Positions 36,848 through 45,252 of a DNA stretch of 52,743 nucleotides are shown in pieces (within the stretch, counting starts at the first letter, position 1; each line of letters opens with the position of its first letter). This DNA is from Gammaproteobacteria bacterium (lineage in GTDB: Bacteria > Pseudomonadota > Gammaproteobacteria > Arenicellales > Poriferihabitantaceae). The translations under genes and the position numbers were made by a program. The DNA is taken from NCBI GenBank assembly GCA_009842505.1, contig VYFG01000036.1, positions 1-52,743 of the forward strand, given 5' to 3'. The notes below the pieces were generated by a model. It made no database searches. It was not told where the DNA came from and saw only the letters and a program-made list of their open reading frames with translations.

Positions 36848-38536
36848 TCAGAGTACCGCGGCGGCAATGACCATGCCGGCAAGCATGACGGTTACCCAGA
36901 GCACCATGCCCCCGCTCGGCCATGTGCGCGCCAGGATGCCATGGGGGCCATGATGACGGTACAGGCGCCGGACAAACCCCTCAACCCGCATCCTGGCCTG
37001 TCGTTCCATCCGCTCAAGGGCGTGGGATGACCGGATGGTGAACTCGTCCGCCAGGATCCGGCCGAAACGTCGGTAGAACCAGTCGAAATCCAGACTGATG
37101 GTGAGGCTTCGCTTCATCATGGGAAGCAGGGCAAAGAAGGCGAAGCCGGAGAACAGTAGCAGCTGGCTCTGGGACACCAGATGGCCGGCGGTATAGGGCT
37201 GGTATTCCGTCTCGAACGGGAGGATGCTGTACAGGGAATCGGGGTAGAGACCGATGGCAATACACAGGAAGGAAAAGAACCACATGCTGAGGCGCATGCC
37301 CAGCGGGGGATCGTCGGGTCGCAGGCCGGAATCCTTCTGGAAAAACACGAACCAGGGGAACTTGATGCCGGCGTGGAGGAACACGCCCGCGGAAGCGGCC
37401 ATGAGTAGGAACCACACCAGCATGAGACCCTGGTCCGCGGCTGCCGCCGTTTCCAGGGACTTGCTGACAAAGCCGGAAGTGAACGGGAAGGCGGAGATCG
37501 CCAGTGCGCCGACGATGCCGTTGATGGCGGTGACCGGCATGGACTGGAACAGCCCCCCGAGATCGGTGCACTTGCGCTTTCCGGTCATGTAAAGGACGCT
37601 GCCAGCCGACATCAGCAGCAATGCCTTGTAAATGATGTGGGCAAAGGCGTGGGCGGCGGCACCGTTCAGGGCCAGTTCCGTGCCGATGCCGATGGCGCAG
37701 ACCATGAAACCCACTTGGTTGACGATGCTGTACGCGAGGATCCGGCGCATGTCGTTTTCCAGCAGGGCATAGATGATGCCGTAGAACACCATGTAGAGGC
37801 CGATCCAGATCAGAACTTCTGCGCCGGGAAAGCCGACCAACAGGGCGAACACGGCGGTTTTGGTGGTGAACGCGCTCAGAAAAACCATGCCGCTCGGGCT
37901 GGCTTCCGGATAGGCGTCGGGAATCCAGGCGGACAGCGGCGGAGCGCCCGCGTTGACCAGGAATCCGATCAGGATCAGGATGTTGGCGGGGTTGTCCGGA
38001 AGCATGGGACCGAAGTCGGCGGTTCCGGTCATGCTCACCCGCCATACGATCCCCGCCATCAGGATCACGCCGCCGAGCAGGTGGATCAGCAGGTAGCGGA
38101 AGCTGGCCTTCCAGGCGCGTTCGCCGCCCCCCGCCCAGATCACCAGGGTGGAACCCAGGGCCATGATCTCCCAGAACACGAACAGGGTGATCAGGTCGCC
38201 GCTGAATGTCACTCCCACGGCGGAGCCGGCGTACACATACGCCGCGACCAGTTCCGTCAGCCGGGCGCGGCCCATGGCGTAGACACCCCCGGCGAATGCC
38301 ATGAGGCAGAAGATGATGGCGAACAGGCGGCCGCTCGCGGTGGCGTGCACCGGCGCGATCCGGTAGTCGAGAAACTCAATCGCGACCTGGGTGCCGACGG
38401 GCAGGGACCATACCGCCATGAGGGCCAGCACGGGCAGGGCAAGGATCACGCCCCGGCGCACGGCCCCCCGGACCAGCGGCAGGATGAACGCGCCGATGAT
38501 CAGGATGAGGCTGGGCGGGAAGACGATGTCAGTCAT
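36848..38536 (-). CDS. Mrp-type antiporter / ND5-like membrane subunit (third)
   Basis: A 562-residue protein with about fourteen membrane segments and the proton-pumping core of the NuoL/M/N-MrpA/D family. Charged residues expected within helices are present: E in LFVFWEIMALGS, K in TTKTAVF, plus H and K in HAFAHIIYKALLL. It ends in a long amphipathic, arginine-rich stretch and one final helix. It is the last gene of the operon and overlaps the 88-residue gene before it by 8 bases. It likely works as one of three ion-translocating subunits. Confidence 0.88.
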   Translation of the reverse strand: MTDIVFPPSLILIIGAFILPLVRGAVRRGVILALPVLALMAVWSLPVGTQVAIEFLDYRIAPVHATASGRLFAIIFCLMAFAGGVYAMGRARLTELVAAYVYAGSAVGVTFSGDLITLFVFWEIMALGSTLVIWAGGGERAWKASFRYLLIHLLGGVILMAGIVWRVSMTGTADFGPMLPDNPANILILIGFLVNAGAPPLSAWIPDAYPEASPSGMVFLSAFTTKTAVFALLVGFPGAEVLIWIGLYMVFYGIIYALLENDMRRILAYSIVNQVGFMVCAIGIGTELALNGAAAHAFAHIIYKALLLMSAGSVLYMTGKRKCTDLGGLFQSMPVTAINGIVGALAISAFPFTSGFVSKSLETAAAADQGLMLVWFLLMAASAGVFLHAGIKFPWFVFFQKDSGLRPDDPPLGMRLSMWFFSFLCIAIGLYPDSLYSILPFETEYQPYTAGHLVSQSQLLLFSGFAFFALLPMMKRSLTISLDFDWFYRRFGRILADEFTIRSSHALERMERQARMRVEGFVRRLYRHHGPHGILARTWPSGGMVLWVTVMLAGMVIAAAVL

Positions 38537-38795
38537 CGTAGTAGGTGTCCTTCCGCTTGAGGAAGATGCCGAGAATCTTGGCTCCCGCCACCATGGCGGC
38601 GCAGGTCAGGAAGCCGTACCAGGCGAAGAAGCCGAACGAGGTGTCAACGGAGGTGCCCCGGTCGGGGAAATGCGCATGATGGTGAACGAAGAACTCGGGC
38701 AGCAGGGCCAGCAGCAGGACGGCTGCGAGGATCATCCACAGTTTCGGCAGGTTTTCAGTCCGGTAGAACCAGTGTTTCTTGGGGTCGCTGATCAT
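38529..38795 (-). CDS. Small membrane protein of the antiporter operon
   Basis: An 88-residue protein with two hydrophobic segments (about 19-34 and 56-79), a histidine-rich loop (FVHHHAHFPD) between them and a charged tail KRKDTYYDD. The ATG overlaps the stop of the D-type subunit by 4 bases, and its end overlaps the last subunit by 8 bases, so it is coupled to both. I do not recognise a named family; the position suggests an accessory subunit. Confidence 0.75.
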   Translation of the reverse strand: MISDPKKHWFYRTENLPKLWMILAAVLLLALLPEFFVHHHAHFPDRGTSVDTSFGFFAWYGFLTCAAMVAGAKILGIFLKRKDTYYDD

Positions 38796-40249
38796 GTCGG
38801 TATCCGGTGAACGAGTTCCAGCGCCAGGCCGGGAAACAGGAACAATGATACGGTGATTGCCGCGGTGGCGCAGACCGCCGCCACCACGGGCCAGGGGGCT
38901 TCGCCGTAGGTCAGCATCGACTCGGACGACTCGCGCCTGAAAAATGCGACGTAGATGATCGGGACGAAGTAGGCCGCGTTCAGCAGGGTTGAGACAACGA
39001 TGACGCCCACCGCAACCAGCTGCTCCGCTTCGATCGCACCCGTGAGCAGGTACCATTTCGAGACGAAACCCGCCGCCGGCGGAACCCCGATCATCGACAG
39101 GGCGCCGATGGCGAAGGCGGTCATGGTCCAGGGCATCCGGCGGGCGATGCCGTCAAGCTGGCTCACCTCGGTCTTCTTGCTGCTGGTGTAGATCGAGCCC
39201 GCGGCAAAGAACAGGGTGATCTTGCCGAAGGCGTGTGCCAGGATGTGAAGGGCCGCCCCGACGATGGAAATCGGCGCAAGCAGCATGGTGCCGAGCACGA
39301 CGTAGGAAAGCTGGCTGACAGTGGAATAGGCAAGTCTCTTTTTCAGGTTGTCCTGGCGCAGTGCCACCAGCGATGCCACGATCACGGTGAAGCCAGCGAG
39401 CCACAGGAGCCAGTGGATGCCCGGGGCGCCGGCGACATGATCGATGCCGAGGATGTACACCGTGACCTTCACGACGCTGAACACGCCGGCCTTGACCACC
39501 GCCACCGCGTGCAGCAGCGCGCTCACCGGCGTCGGGGCGACCATGGCGGCGGGCAGCCAGCGATGCACCGGCATCACCGCCGCCTTGCCGATGCCGAGCA
39601 GGTACATCAACGCCAGTACCGTCAGCGCGGGACCCGCCAGCCGGTCCGCCAGGATGCCGCCGGCGGTGAAGGTGACGGTGCCCGCGACGTTCCAGGTCCA
39701 GACGATCGCAGGCAACAGGAGTCCGATCGAGGTGGCCAGGAGAATGCCGAGGTACACCCGCCCGCCGTCCCTGGCGGCATCGTTGCCCTTGTGCGCAACC
39801 AGCGGGAACGTGGACAGGGTCAGCACCTCGTAGCACAGGAACAGGGTGACCAGATTGCCGGCAAAGGCCACGCCCATGGCGCCGAATATCGCCACGGCGA
39901 AGAAAAAGTAGAAGCGGGTCTGGTTCTTCTCCTTGTTGCCGCGCATGTATCCGATGGAATAGACCGAGTTGATCGGCCACAGGACTGCCGCGATGGTGGC
40001 GAACAGCATGCCGAGCGGCTCCACCTCGAAATGGATCGCCAGCCCCGGCAGCATCTCCACGAGGATGTATTCGGGACGCGCACCGTCCAGCACGCGGAAC
40101 AGCATGGTGATCACGGCCAGACAGAGCAGACCCGAGGTGACGAGGGTGCAGGCCTCCCGCAGGTTGGGCTGCCGGCCCGTCAGGATGATGCAAAGGCCGC
40201 CGGCCAGGGGGAGCAGGAGGGCGGTGACGAGCAGCGCTTCCGTGGTCAT
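38792..40249 (-). CDS. Mrp-type antiporter subunit D-like (second)
   Basis: A 485-residue ND2/4/5-family protein with about fourteen membrane segments. E in FLCYEVLTLST and K in LLHAVAVVKAGVFSVVK fit the conserved transmembrane glutamate and lysine of this family, and HILAHAFGKITLFF has the helix-8-like histidine and lysine. It is closer to NuoM/MrpD than to NuoL. Its start overlaps the stop of the preceding D subunit by 4 bases. Confidence 0.9.
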   Translation of the reverse strand: MTTEALLVTALLLPLAGGLCIILTGRQPNLREACTLVTSGLLCLAVITMLFRVLDGARPEYILVEMLPGLAIHFEVEPLGMLFATIAAVLWPINSVYSIGYMRGNKEKNQTRFYFFFAVAIFGAMGVAFAGNLVTLFLCYEVLTLSTFPLVAHKGNDAARDGGRVYLGILLATSIGLLLPAIVWTWNVAGTVTFTAGGILADRLAGPALTVLALMYLLGIGKAAVMPVHRWLPAAMVAPTPVSALLHAVAVVKAGVFSVVKVTVYILGIDHVAGAPGIHWLLWLAGFTVIVASLVALRQDNLKKRLAYSTVSQLSYVVLGTMLLAPISIVGAALHILAHAFGKITLFFAAGSIYTSSKKTEVSQLDGIARRMPWTMTAFAIGALSMIGVPPAAGFVSKWYLLTGAIEAEQLVAVGVIVVSTLLNAAYFVPIIYVAFFRRESSESMLTYGEAPWPVVAAVCATAAITVSLFLFPGLALELVHRIPT

Positions 40250-41733
40250 GGCAGGTATCCCCCGAACAGGGCCTCAGCGGCCCCGGACGCGAGACTGGTC
40301 ACCAGGCCCGGGTTAACGCCGAACCAGACGTTGGCCAGCACCAGTGCCCAGGTGACCGCGAGCAGGGCCGGCGGCGCCTCGGCGACGGTCTCGGCGTCTT
40401 CAGGTCGTGGATGCAGGTAGGCGGCCTCGACCACCCGCCAGACATAGATCACCGCGATCAGCGAGGCGATCACCACCACCGCTACCACCGGCCACCAGCC
40501 CCGTTCCACCGCCGCCAGGATCAGGTACCACTTGGATATGAAACCGGCCGTCAGGGGCACCCCGATCAGGCTGAGACCGCCGCCGACGAAGGCCGCCATG
40601 GTCCAGGGCATCTGCCGGGCAATTCCCCGGATGTTCTCGATCCTGGGATTGCCGATGCGGAAGCAAATGGCGGCCAGGGCCAGGAACAGGGCGCCTTTCA
40701 TCAGGGCATGGTTGAACACGTGCAGCAGGGCGCCGGTCAGGCCGGTGACGTTGACCAGGCCGATCCCCACCAGCATGTAGCCGATCTGGGCCACGGAAGA
40801 ATAGGCCAGCATGCGCTTGATGTCGTGCTGGAACAGGGCCACGATGGATGTGAACAGCACCGCGATGATCCCCACGGGGATGAACAGCCACTGCACATAC
40901 ATCGCGGAAAACGCGAATTCGGGTCCGAAGACGGTGTACAGGTAGCGCACCATGACATATACCGCCACCTTGGTGGCGGTGGCCGCGATGAAGGCGGAGA
41001 CCACCGACGGTGCGTAGGCATAGGCGTTCGGCAGCCACAGGTGCAGGGGAAACATCGCCAGTTTCAGGCCGATGCCGATGACGAGGAAGCCGTATGCCGT
41101 GTGCATGGCCCGGGAGCCCTGCAATCCGCCCAGGCGGTGGGCGAGATCCGCCATGTTGAGGGTGCCGGTGAGCATGTAGAGGATGCCCACGCCGATCAGA
41201 ATGAAGGTGGCGCCGATGGTGCCCATGATCAAGTACTGGAAGGACGCCGTCAGGGCCCGGCGGTCGCGCCCGAGGCTGATCAGGGCATAGGTGGACAGCG
41301 AGGATATTTCCAGCAGCACGAACAGGTTGAAGGCATCGCCGGTAATAGTGATTCCGAGGAGGCCGGCCAGGCAGAGGAGGAGATTGGTGAACAGCAGCGC
41401 CTGGCGGGATTCCGGAATTTCCTGCCGCACGCTTTCCCATGATCCGGAAAAGATCACCGCCGCGATCCCGGATACGATGAGAAGAACCAGGACATTGAGC
41501 CGGTCCACGGCGTATTCGATTCCCCAGGGAGGAGCCCAGCCGCCGAACGCATAGCTGATGGTGCCGCCTTCCCGAACCTGCAGCCACAGCCCGATTGCGA
41601 TGACGAGCGTCGTCCAGGCGACCGCAGAGGCGAGCAGCCACGCCAGGCGCGGCCACCGGCCCAGCAGAAAACAGACCGGTGCGGCGAGCAGGGGAATGAC
41701 CACCTGCAACGCTGGCAGATGGCCTATCGTCAT
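40246..41733 (-). CDS. mnhD: Mrp-type antiporter subunit D (first)
   Basis: A 495-residue ND2/4/5-family subunit directly after mnhC, the usual place for MnhD/MrpD. The conserved glutamate is in LFVLLEISSLST, lysine in ATATKVAVYVM, and the LLHVFNHALMKGALFL segment is kept. It should take part in Na+/H+ or K+/H+ exchange. The start and end each overlap a neighbour by 4 bases. Confidence 0.91.
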   Translation of the reverse strand: MTIGHLPALQVVIPLLAAPVCFLLGRWPRLAWLLASAVAWTTLVIAIGLWLQVREGGTISYAFGGWAPPWGIEYAVDRLNVLVLLIVSGIAAVIFSGSWESVRQEIPESRQALLFTNLLLCLAGLLGITITGDAFNLFVLLEISSLSTYALISLGRDRRALTASFQYLIMGTIGATFILIGVGILYMLTGTLNMADLAHRLGGLQGSRAMHTAYGFLVIGIGLKLAMFPLHLWLPNAYAYAPSVVSAFIAATATKVAVYVMVRYLYTVFGPEFAFSAMYVQWLFIPVGIIAVLFTSIVALFQHDIKRMLAYSSVAQIGYMLVGIGLVNVTGLTGALLHVFNHALMKGALFLALAAICFRIGNPRIENIRGIARQMPWTMAAFVGGGLSLIGVPLTAGFISKWYLILAAVERGWWPVVAVVVIASLIAVIYVWRVVEAAYLHPRPEDAETVAEAPPALLAVTWALVLANVWFGVNPGLVTSLASGAAEALFGGYLP

Positions 41734-42092
41734 TCCTCGTCGTCCTCCCGGCGACTGATCTCGAGGATGTCGTTTTCCTCCACGGTGCCGTAGGCCTCAC
41801 GGATGCGGATGGCCAGCGACAGCGCGAGGGAGGTGGTGGCCACTCCCACGACAATGGCGGTCAGGATCAGCACGTGCGGCAGCGGATTGGAGTACAGATC
41901 GGTGTTGGCGGCCAGGATGGGCACCGACCCGCCGAAAACCTTGCCGATGCTGATGTACATGATGAAAACCGAGGTCTGGAAGATGTTCAGCCCGACGATT
42001 TTCTTCACCAGGTTACCGCTGGCGATGACGGTGTAGAATCCTGCCATCATCAGCAGGATCACCACCCAGTAGTTGAACAGGCTGAATCCCAT
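41730..42092 (-). CDS. mnhC: Antiporter subunit C (NuoK-like)
   Basis: A 120-residue three-helix protein homologous to MnhC/MrpC and NuoK, with FQTSVFIMYISIG and LILTAIVVGVATTSLALSLAIRI-type helices described in outline. Its ATG lies within the stop codon of the upstream fusion gene (TGATG), and it overlaps mnhD by 4 bases. The acidic tail RREDDEE is exposed to the cytoplasm. Confidence 0.92.
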   Translation of the reverse strand: MGFSLFNYWVVILLMMAGFYTVIASGNLVKKIVGLNIFQTSVFIMYISIGKVFGGSVPILAANTDLYSNPLPHVLILTAIVVGVATTSLALSLAIRIREAYGTVEENDILEISRREDDEE

Positions 42093-43075
42093 CAGCGCGG
42101 CCTCTCCGCGCGGCTGACAAGGGCCAGGAAGATCGCAATCATGACCGTGGAAACAGTGATGCCCACCCCGAGCTCGATCACCAGGATGCCGTAGTGCTGG
42201 CCGTGGACCGGGTCATGGGCGAGCACGTCGTAATCGAGATAGTTGCCGCCGAGCAGCATGGAGACCACGCCGGTGCCGCCGTAGAGCAGCACGCCGGCGG
42301 CGGCGAGCATGCAGATCAGCTTCACCGGCAACAGGGCCGTGGCATCGTCAAGGCCGAACGTCAGGGTATAGAGAATGATGGCCGCGGCGAAGATCACCCC
42401 GGCCTGGAATCCGCCGCCGGGACCGAAATCCCCGTGGAACTGCACATACAGCGCGAACACGAGGATGAACGGAATCAGCAGGAGTGCCATCACCTGCAGC
42501 ACGGGATAGGGCCGGGAATGTCTTTCACCGGTGCGATGAACCGGATTTTCCCGGCGTTCCCGCACCCCGAGCAGGGAAAGGACTCCGACCAGCGCGGTGA
42601 AGATGACGATCACTTCCCCCATGGTGTCATAGCCCCGGTAGCTGGCAAGCACCGAGGTGACCATGTTGGGAATGCCGATTTCATCCGGTGACTCCTGGAT
42701 ATACCGGTCGGCGACATGCACGTGAACCGGATTGCCGGGATCACCGAAATGCGGCATGTCCAGCGTCCCCCAGATCAAAGCGGCCCCGGTGACGGTGACC
42801 ACCGCCAGGGGCAGCAGCGGGCTGTGTGCAGGCGCCTTTTCCTGCCGCCCGGTTGATACCAGGGTCGCAAGCATGAATACCGTGGACACGCCGGCACCGA
42901 CGGCGGCCTCGGTGAATGCCACGTCCGCCGCATCGAGCACCACGAAGATCAGTGCGCTCAGGAGGCTGTAGATCCCGAACAGCATGACTACGCTGAACAG
43001 GTGCCGGACATACACCACGACCAGGGCCGTCATGCACAGCATGGTCAGGAGGGCGACGTTGATGAGGAGTTCTAT
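42092..43075 (-). CDS. mnhB: MbhD-MbhE-MnhB fusion subunit, likely ATA start
   Basis: This 327-residue membrane protein joins three small domains. Residues 1-80 resemble the MbhD/DUF4040 part found at the end of MrpA. Residues about 90-170 resemble MbhE, with YRGYDTMGEVIVI. Residues about 190-320 are MnhB, with FHGDFGPGGGFQAG. No ATG, GTG or TTG lies at the expected beginning: the frame from 43258 has no fitting start, and ATG 43042 would cut the first helix. ATA at 43075, overlapping the mnhG stop (ATAG) and preceded by GGGAG at a 7-base distance, fits well. Confidence 0.8.
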   Translation of the reverse strand: MELLINVALLTMLCMTALVVVYVRHLFSVVMLFGIYSLLSALIFVVLDAADVAFTEAAVGAGVSTVFMLATLVSTGRQEKAPAHSPLLPLAVVTVTGAALIWGTLDMPHFGDPGNPVHVHVADRYIQESPDEIGIPNMVTSVLASYRGYDTMGEVIVIFTALVGVLSLLGVRERRENPVHRTGERHSRPYPVLQVMALLLIPFILVFALYVQFHGDFGPGGGFQAGVIFAAAIILYTLTFGLDDATALLPVKLICMLAAAGVLLYGGTGVVSMLLGGNYLDYDVLAHDPVHGQHYGILVIELGVGITVSTVMIAIFLALVSRAERPR

Positions 43076-43389
43076 GACCGATCTCCCAGGAAGCTCCAGG
43101 TCATGGCGCGCAGCCCTGCATGGTGCGCCGCCCTGACCAGGGCGTGGCTCGAGGCGGGACTGGTGAGCCAGAGCAGCAACAGCACCATCAGCAGCTTGAC
43201 AGTCACCAGTGACCATCCTGTCTGAAGCATCAGTCCGGACACGAAACAGGCCGCGCACAACGTATCGGTAATGCTTGCGGCGTGAACCCGGGTGTAGAAA
43301 TCAGGGAAACTCAGCAGGCCCCATGCCCCGGTCAGGCCGAGCAGGCAGCCGATCATGAAGAGCGCGGTGCTGATGATGTCCACGATCAT
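43072..43389 (-). CDS. mnhG: Antiporter subunit G
   Basis: A 105-residue, three-helix MnhG/MrpG. The family signature GLLSFPDFYTRVHAAS with TDTLCA is clear. It begins one base after the mnhF stop (TGA c ATG), and its stop overlaps the putative ATA start of the fusion gene. Confidence 0.92.
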   Translation of the reverse strand: MIVDIISTALFMIGCLLGLTGAWGLLSFPDFYTRVHAASITDTLCAACFVSGLMLQTGWSLVTVKLLMVLLLLWLTSPASSHALVRAAHHAGLRAMTWSFLGDRS

Positions 43390-43390
43390 G

Positions 43391-43672
43391 TCAGCGCTCC
43401 ACCACCTCGTCGTACTCCTCCACCCGCTCGATGAACTTGAGCACCGCGATCACGCCGATGAAATTGATCAGGGCGTAGAAGATGGACAGGTCGACGAGGC
43501 TCGGGCTGTCCGTGAAAATACCGTAGACCGCGATCAGCAGCACGGTCTTGGTACCGAACATGTTCATCGCCAGTATGCGGTCGTAGACTTTCGGTCCGGC
43601 GAGCGCTCTGGCCAGTGCCAGCAGCATGATGGCGAGCAGGGCCCCGATCGTGATGGCCAGTACCATGCTCAC
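43391..43672 (-). CDS. mnhF: Antiporter subunit F
   Basis: A 93-residue, three-helix MnhF/MrpF with the signature segments GPKVYDRILAMNMFGTKTVLL and DLSIFYALINFIGVIAVLKF (outline only). In relatives MrpF is needed for the antiporter complex and may also take part in bile salt export. The ATG overlaps mnhE by 4 bases. Confidence 0.92.
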   Translation of the reverse strand: MSMVLAITIGALLAIMLLALARALAGPKVYDRILAMNMFGTKTVLLIAVYGIFTDSPSLVDLSIFYALINFIGVIAVLKFIERVEEYDEVVER

Positions 43673-44148
43673 CGGGAATCCTCCAGGGCCGCAACCCGGT
43701 CGTTCATCTCACCGTCCATGAGTTCGGCAATGGCGCCCTCCTCGATGGCATGGACGGTGATCTGGTCGTCGGAGACATCGAAGGAAACCGTGCCAGGTGT
43801 CAGGGTGATGGAATTGGCGTAGATGGTCTGGCAAAGGCGCGAGCGGGAATGGATCGGAAACCGCTTCACGGTCGGCGAGATCGGGTAACGCTCCGGCAGC
43901 CAGATATTCCGCACCACCGCGATGTTTGCCTTGAGGATTTCGAACAGCAGCCAGGCAAGATACCGCGGCAGACGCCGGACAATGGTCAAGGGCGATGCAA
44001 GCCGGTACTTTCGCCGGATACGGGCCGACAGGATGACAGCCAGGCTACAGGATGCGATGCCGAGGGCGACAATCAGCGGATTGCTCCAGTATCCGGACAG
44101 CAGCAGCCAGAAAACGAACAAACCCGCGCCTAGCAGGGGAAGGTGCAT
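43669..44148 (-). CDS. mnhE: Antiporter subunit E
   Basis: A 159-residue MnhE/MrpE with N-terminal helices (FVFWLLLSGYW; LIVALGIASCSLAVIL) and the cytoplasmic domain typical of the family, containing LCQTIYANSITLTPGTVSFDV-type residues given in outline. ATG 44148 is chosen over the frame start at 44301 because it gives the family N-terminus. It is the first gene of the antiporter operon; a palindrome lies 40 bases upstream. Confidence 0.91.
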   Translation of the reverse strand: MHLPLLGAGLFVFWLLLSGYWSNPLIVALGIASCSLAVILSARIRRKYRLASPLTIVRRLPRYLAWLLFEILKANIAVVRNIWLPERYPISPTVKRFPIHSRSRLCQTIYANSITLTPGTVSFDVSDDQITVHAIEEGAIAELMDGEMNDRVAALEDSR

Positions 44149-44187
44149 TGCTTTGATGGTGGTGTGTGGTTTCTGCTTGGTGTTATC

Positions 44188-44204
44188 TGGTATATTGTAT
44201 ACCA
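44188..44204. promoter_or_regulatory. Palindrome TGGTATA-TTG-TATACCA upstream of mnhE
   Basis: Perfect 7-bp arms around a 3-base centre, 40 bases before the mnhE ATG. On the minus strand it contains TATACAAT, which could be part of a -10 region. A repressor operator overlapping the antiporter promoter is a reasonable reading; no regulator gene lies beside it. Confidence 0.5.
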
Positions 44205-44599
44205 AAACCTCTTCCCCCCCGTCCAACAGGATCCCCCGCTTCGACCGGGGGAGGCGGGATATTCCGGCCGGTTTCAGGATCCTCCGGCATGGTGATGGCA
44301 TGATTTCCGGGCCCGGAACAGTCCCGTGCCGGAGAAACCGCCGGTATGCTGATCGTGGATTGCAAGGATGTGATCGTGGTATGCCCGGAGACGGTTCAGG
44401 GGGATTTTACCGGTACTGCAGCCCGCAGGGTATACAACCGGAATGCCGGATTCCTCCCGGGCAAGCCTGGGCCAGGGCCGGCCCGGCACCTGTTGCCGGT
44501 CCCGCCGCATATGGACGGTGCCCGGATTCGGGGCAGCCTGGCCGGACTTTTGTAAACGGACCCACTGCGCTATCCTTGACGCATCAAGCGGAAAGTGCC
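44205..44599. other. Gap between the antiporter operon and a small membrane-protein gene
   Basis: No convincing gene seen. The short plus-strand frame at 44346-44555 encodes a low-plausibility, proline/arginine-rich peptide with no recognisable family. The divergent promoters for mnhE and the 87-residue gene probably lie here. Confidence 0.45.
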
Positions 44600-44863
44600 A
44601 TGAAAGAGCGGTTCATTGTCTTCCTGATGCAGGGTACGCGGCCTTTGCGGATACTGATATTCGGCGGCATTTTCCTTGCCTGGCTGGTGATGGTTCTGCT
44701 CGCCTGGCTGCTGAACATCGAAACCGATATCGGCGGTGAGATCGTATTCGCGAATGTCATGCTGATCGTGGTGTCCCTGCTGATCGGTTTCGGTGTCGCA
44801 TTCCGGATTTTCCGGTTCCTGGAAAACGCCAGGTACGAGCGGGAACCCCCGGACAGGCTGTAA
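44600..44863 (+). CDS. Small two-helix membrane protein, unknown function
   Basis: An 87-residue protein with membrane segments at about 18-40 and 47-70, a positive N-terminus and a charged tail. A weak GGAAAG precedes the ATG. It converges on the unknown 110-residue gene, with 18 bases between stops. No family recognised. Confidence 0.6.
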   Translation: MKERFIVFLMQGTRPLRILIFGGIFLAWLVMVLLAWLLNIETDIGGEIVFANVMLIVVSLLIGFGVAFRIFRFLENARYEREPPDRL

Positions 44864-44881
44864 CCGGCCTTGGCGTCAGGG

Positions 44882-45214
44882 TCAGTGGCCCGCTGCCCCG
44901 GCTGACCATTCCAGGGCGTAGACAGACCGGTCCGTTTTGCCCCGGTTGTCGGCGATGACCAGTCGACAACCGAACGGGGCCAGGTCGGCATTGACCGGGC
45001 ATCGGTAGATCTGCTTGCGGAATGTCCGGTAGTCCATGGATGCAACCGGTTCCGAGTGCCGCTGCAGGAATGCATGCAGGTCGGGCAGGGTAAAGCGCCA
45101 GCGGGCGTCGTCGAGTGTGAAGGCCGGCGTTTGCGCGATCCGGCGCAGCAGTTCGGGATCGCGGCCCGCGACCCGGCTGAAGAATTCCCGTATCGGCCGG
45201 TCAGTTTCGCTCAT
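44882..45214 (-). CDS. Unknown 110-residue protein behind the LysR gene
   Basis: The protein begins MSETDRPIREFFSRVAGRDP and has no membrane segment. It has two cysteines (C72, C83), a DDARWRFTLPDLHAFL segment and an alpha-beta pattern; I do not recognise the family. It starts 38 bases after the LysR stop on the same strand, so the two are probably co-transcribed. It may belong to the thiocyanate locus, but that rests on position alone. Confidence 0.6.
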   Translation of the reverse strand: MSETDRPIREFFSRVAGRDPELLRRIAQTPAFTLDDARWRFTLPDLHAFLQRHSEPVASMDYRTFRKQIYRCPVNADLAPFGCRLVIADNRGKTDRSVYALEWSAGAAGH

Positions 45215-45252
45215 CGGGATTCGCACTCCGGCACATTGCCGGCGCTTCGGGA

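Noticed and set aside
37637..42691. Several long plus-strand frames opposite the antiporter operon
   Set aside because: They are hydrophilic, glutamine/histidine/arginine-rich mirror images of membrane-protein genes, without domains.
43922..44599. A longer N-terminal extension of the 87-residue membrane protein
   Set aside because: The frame is open from 43922, but that part overlaps mnhE in antisense and reads as arginine/glycine-rich shadow; ATG 44600 gives a coherent two-helix protein.
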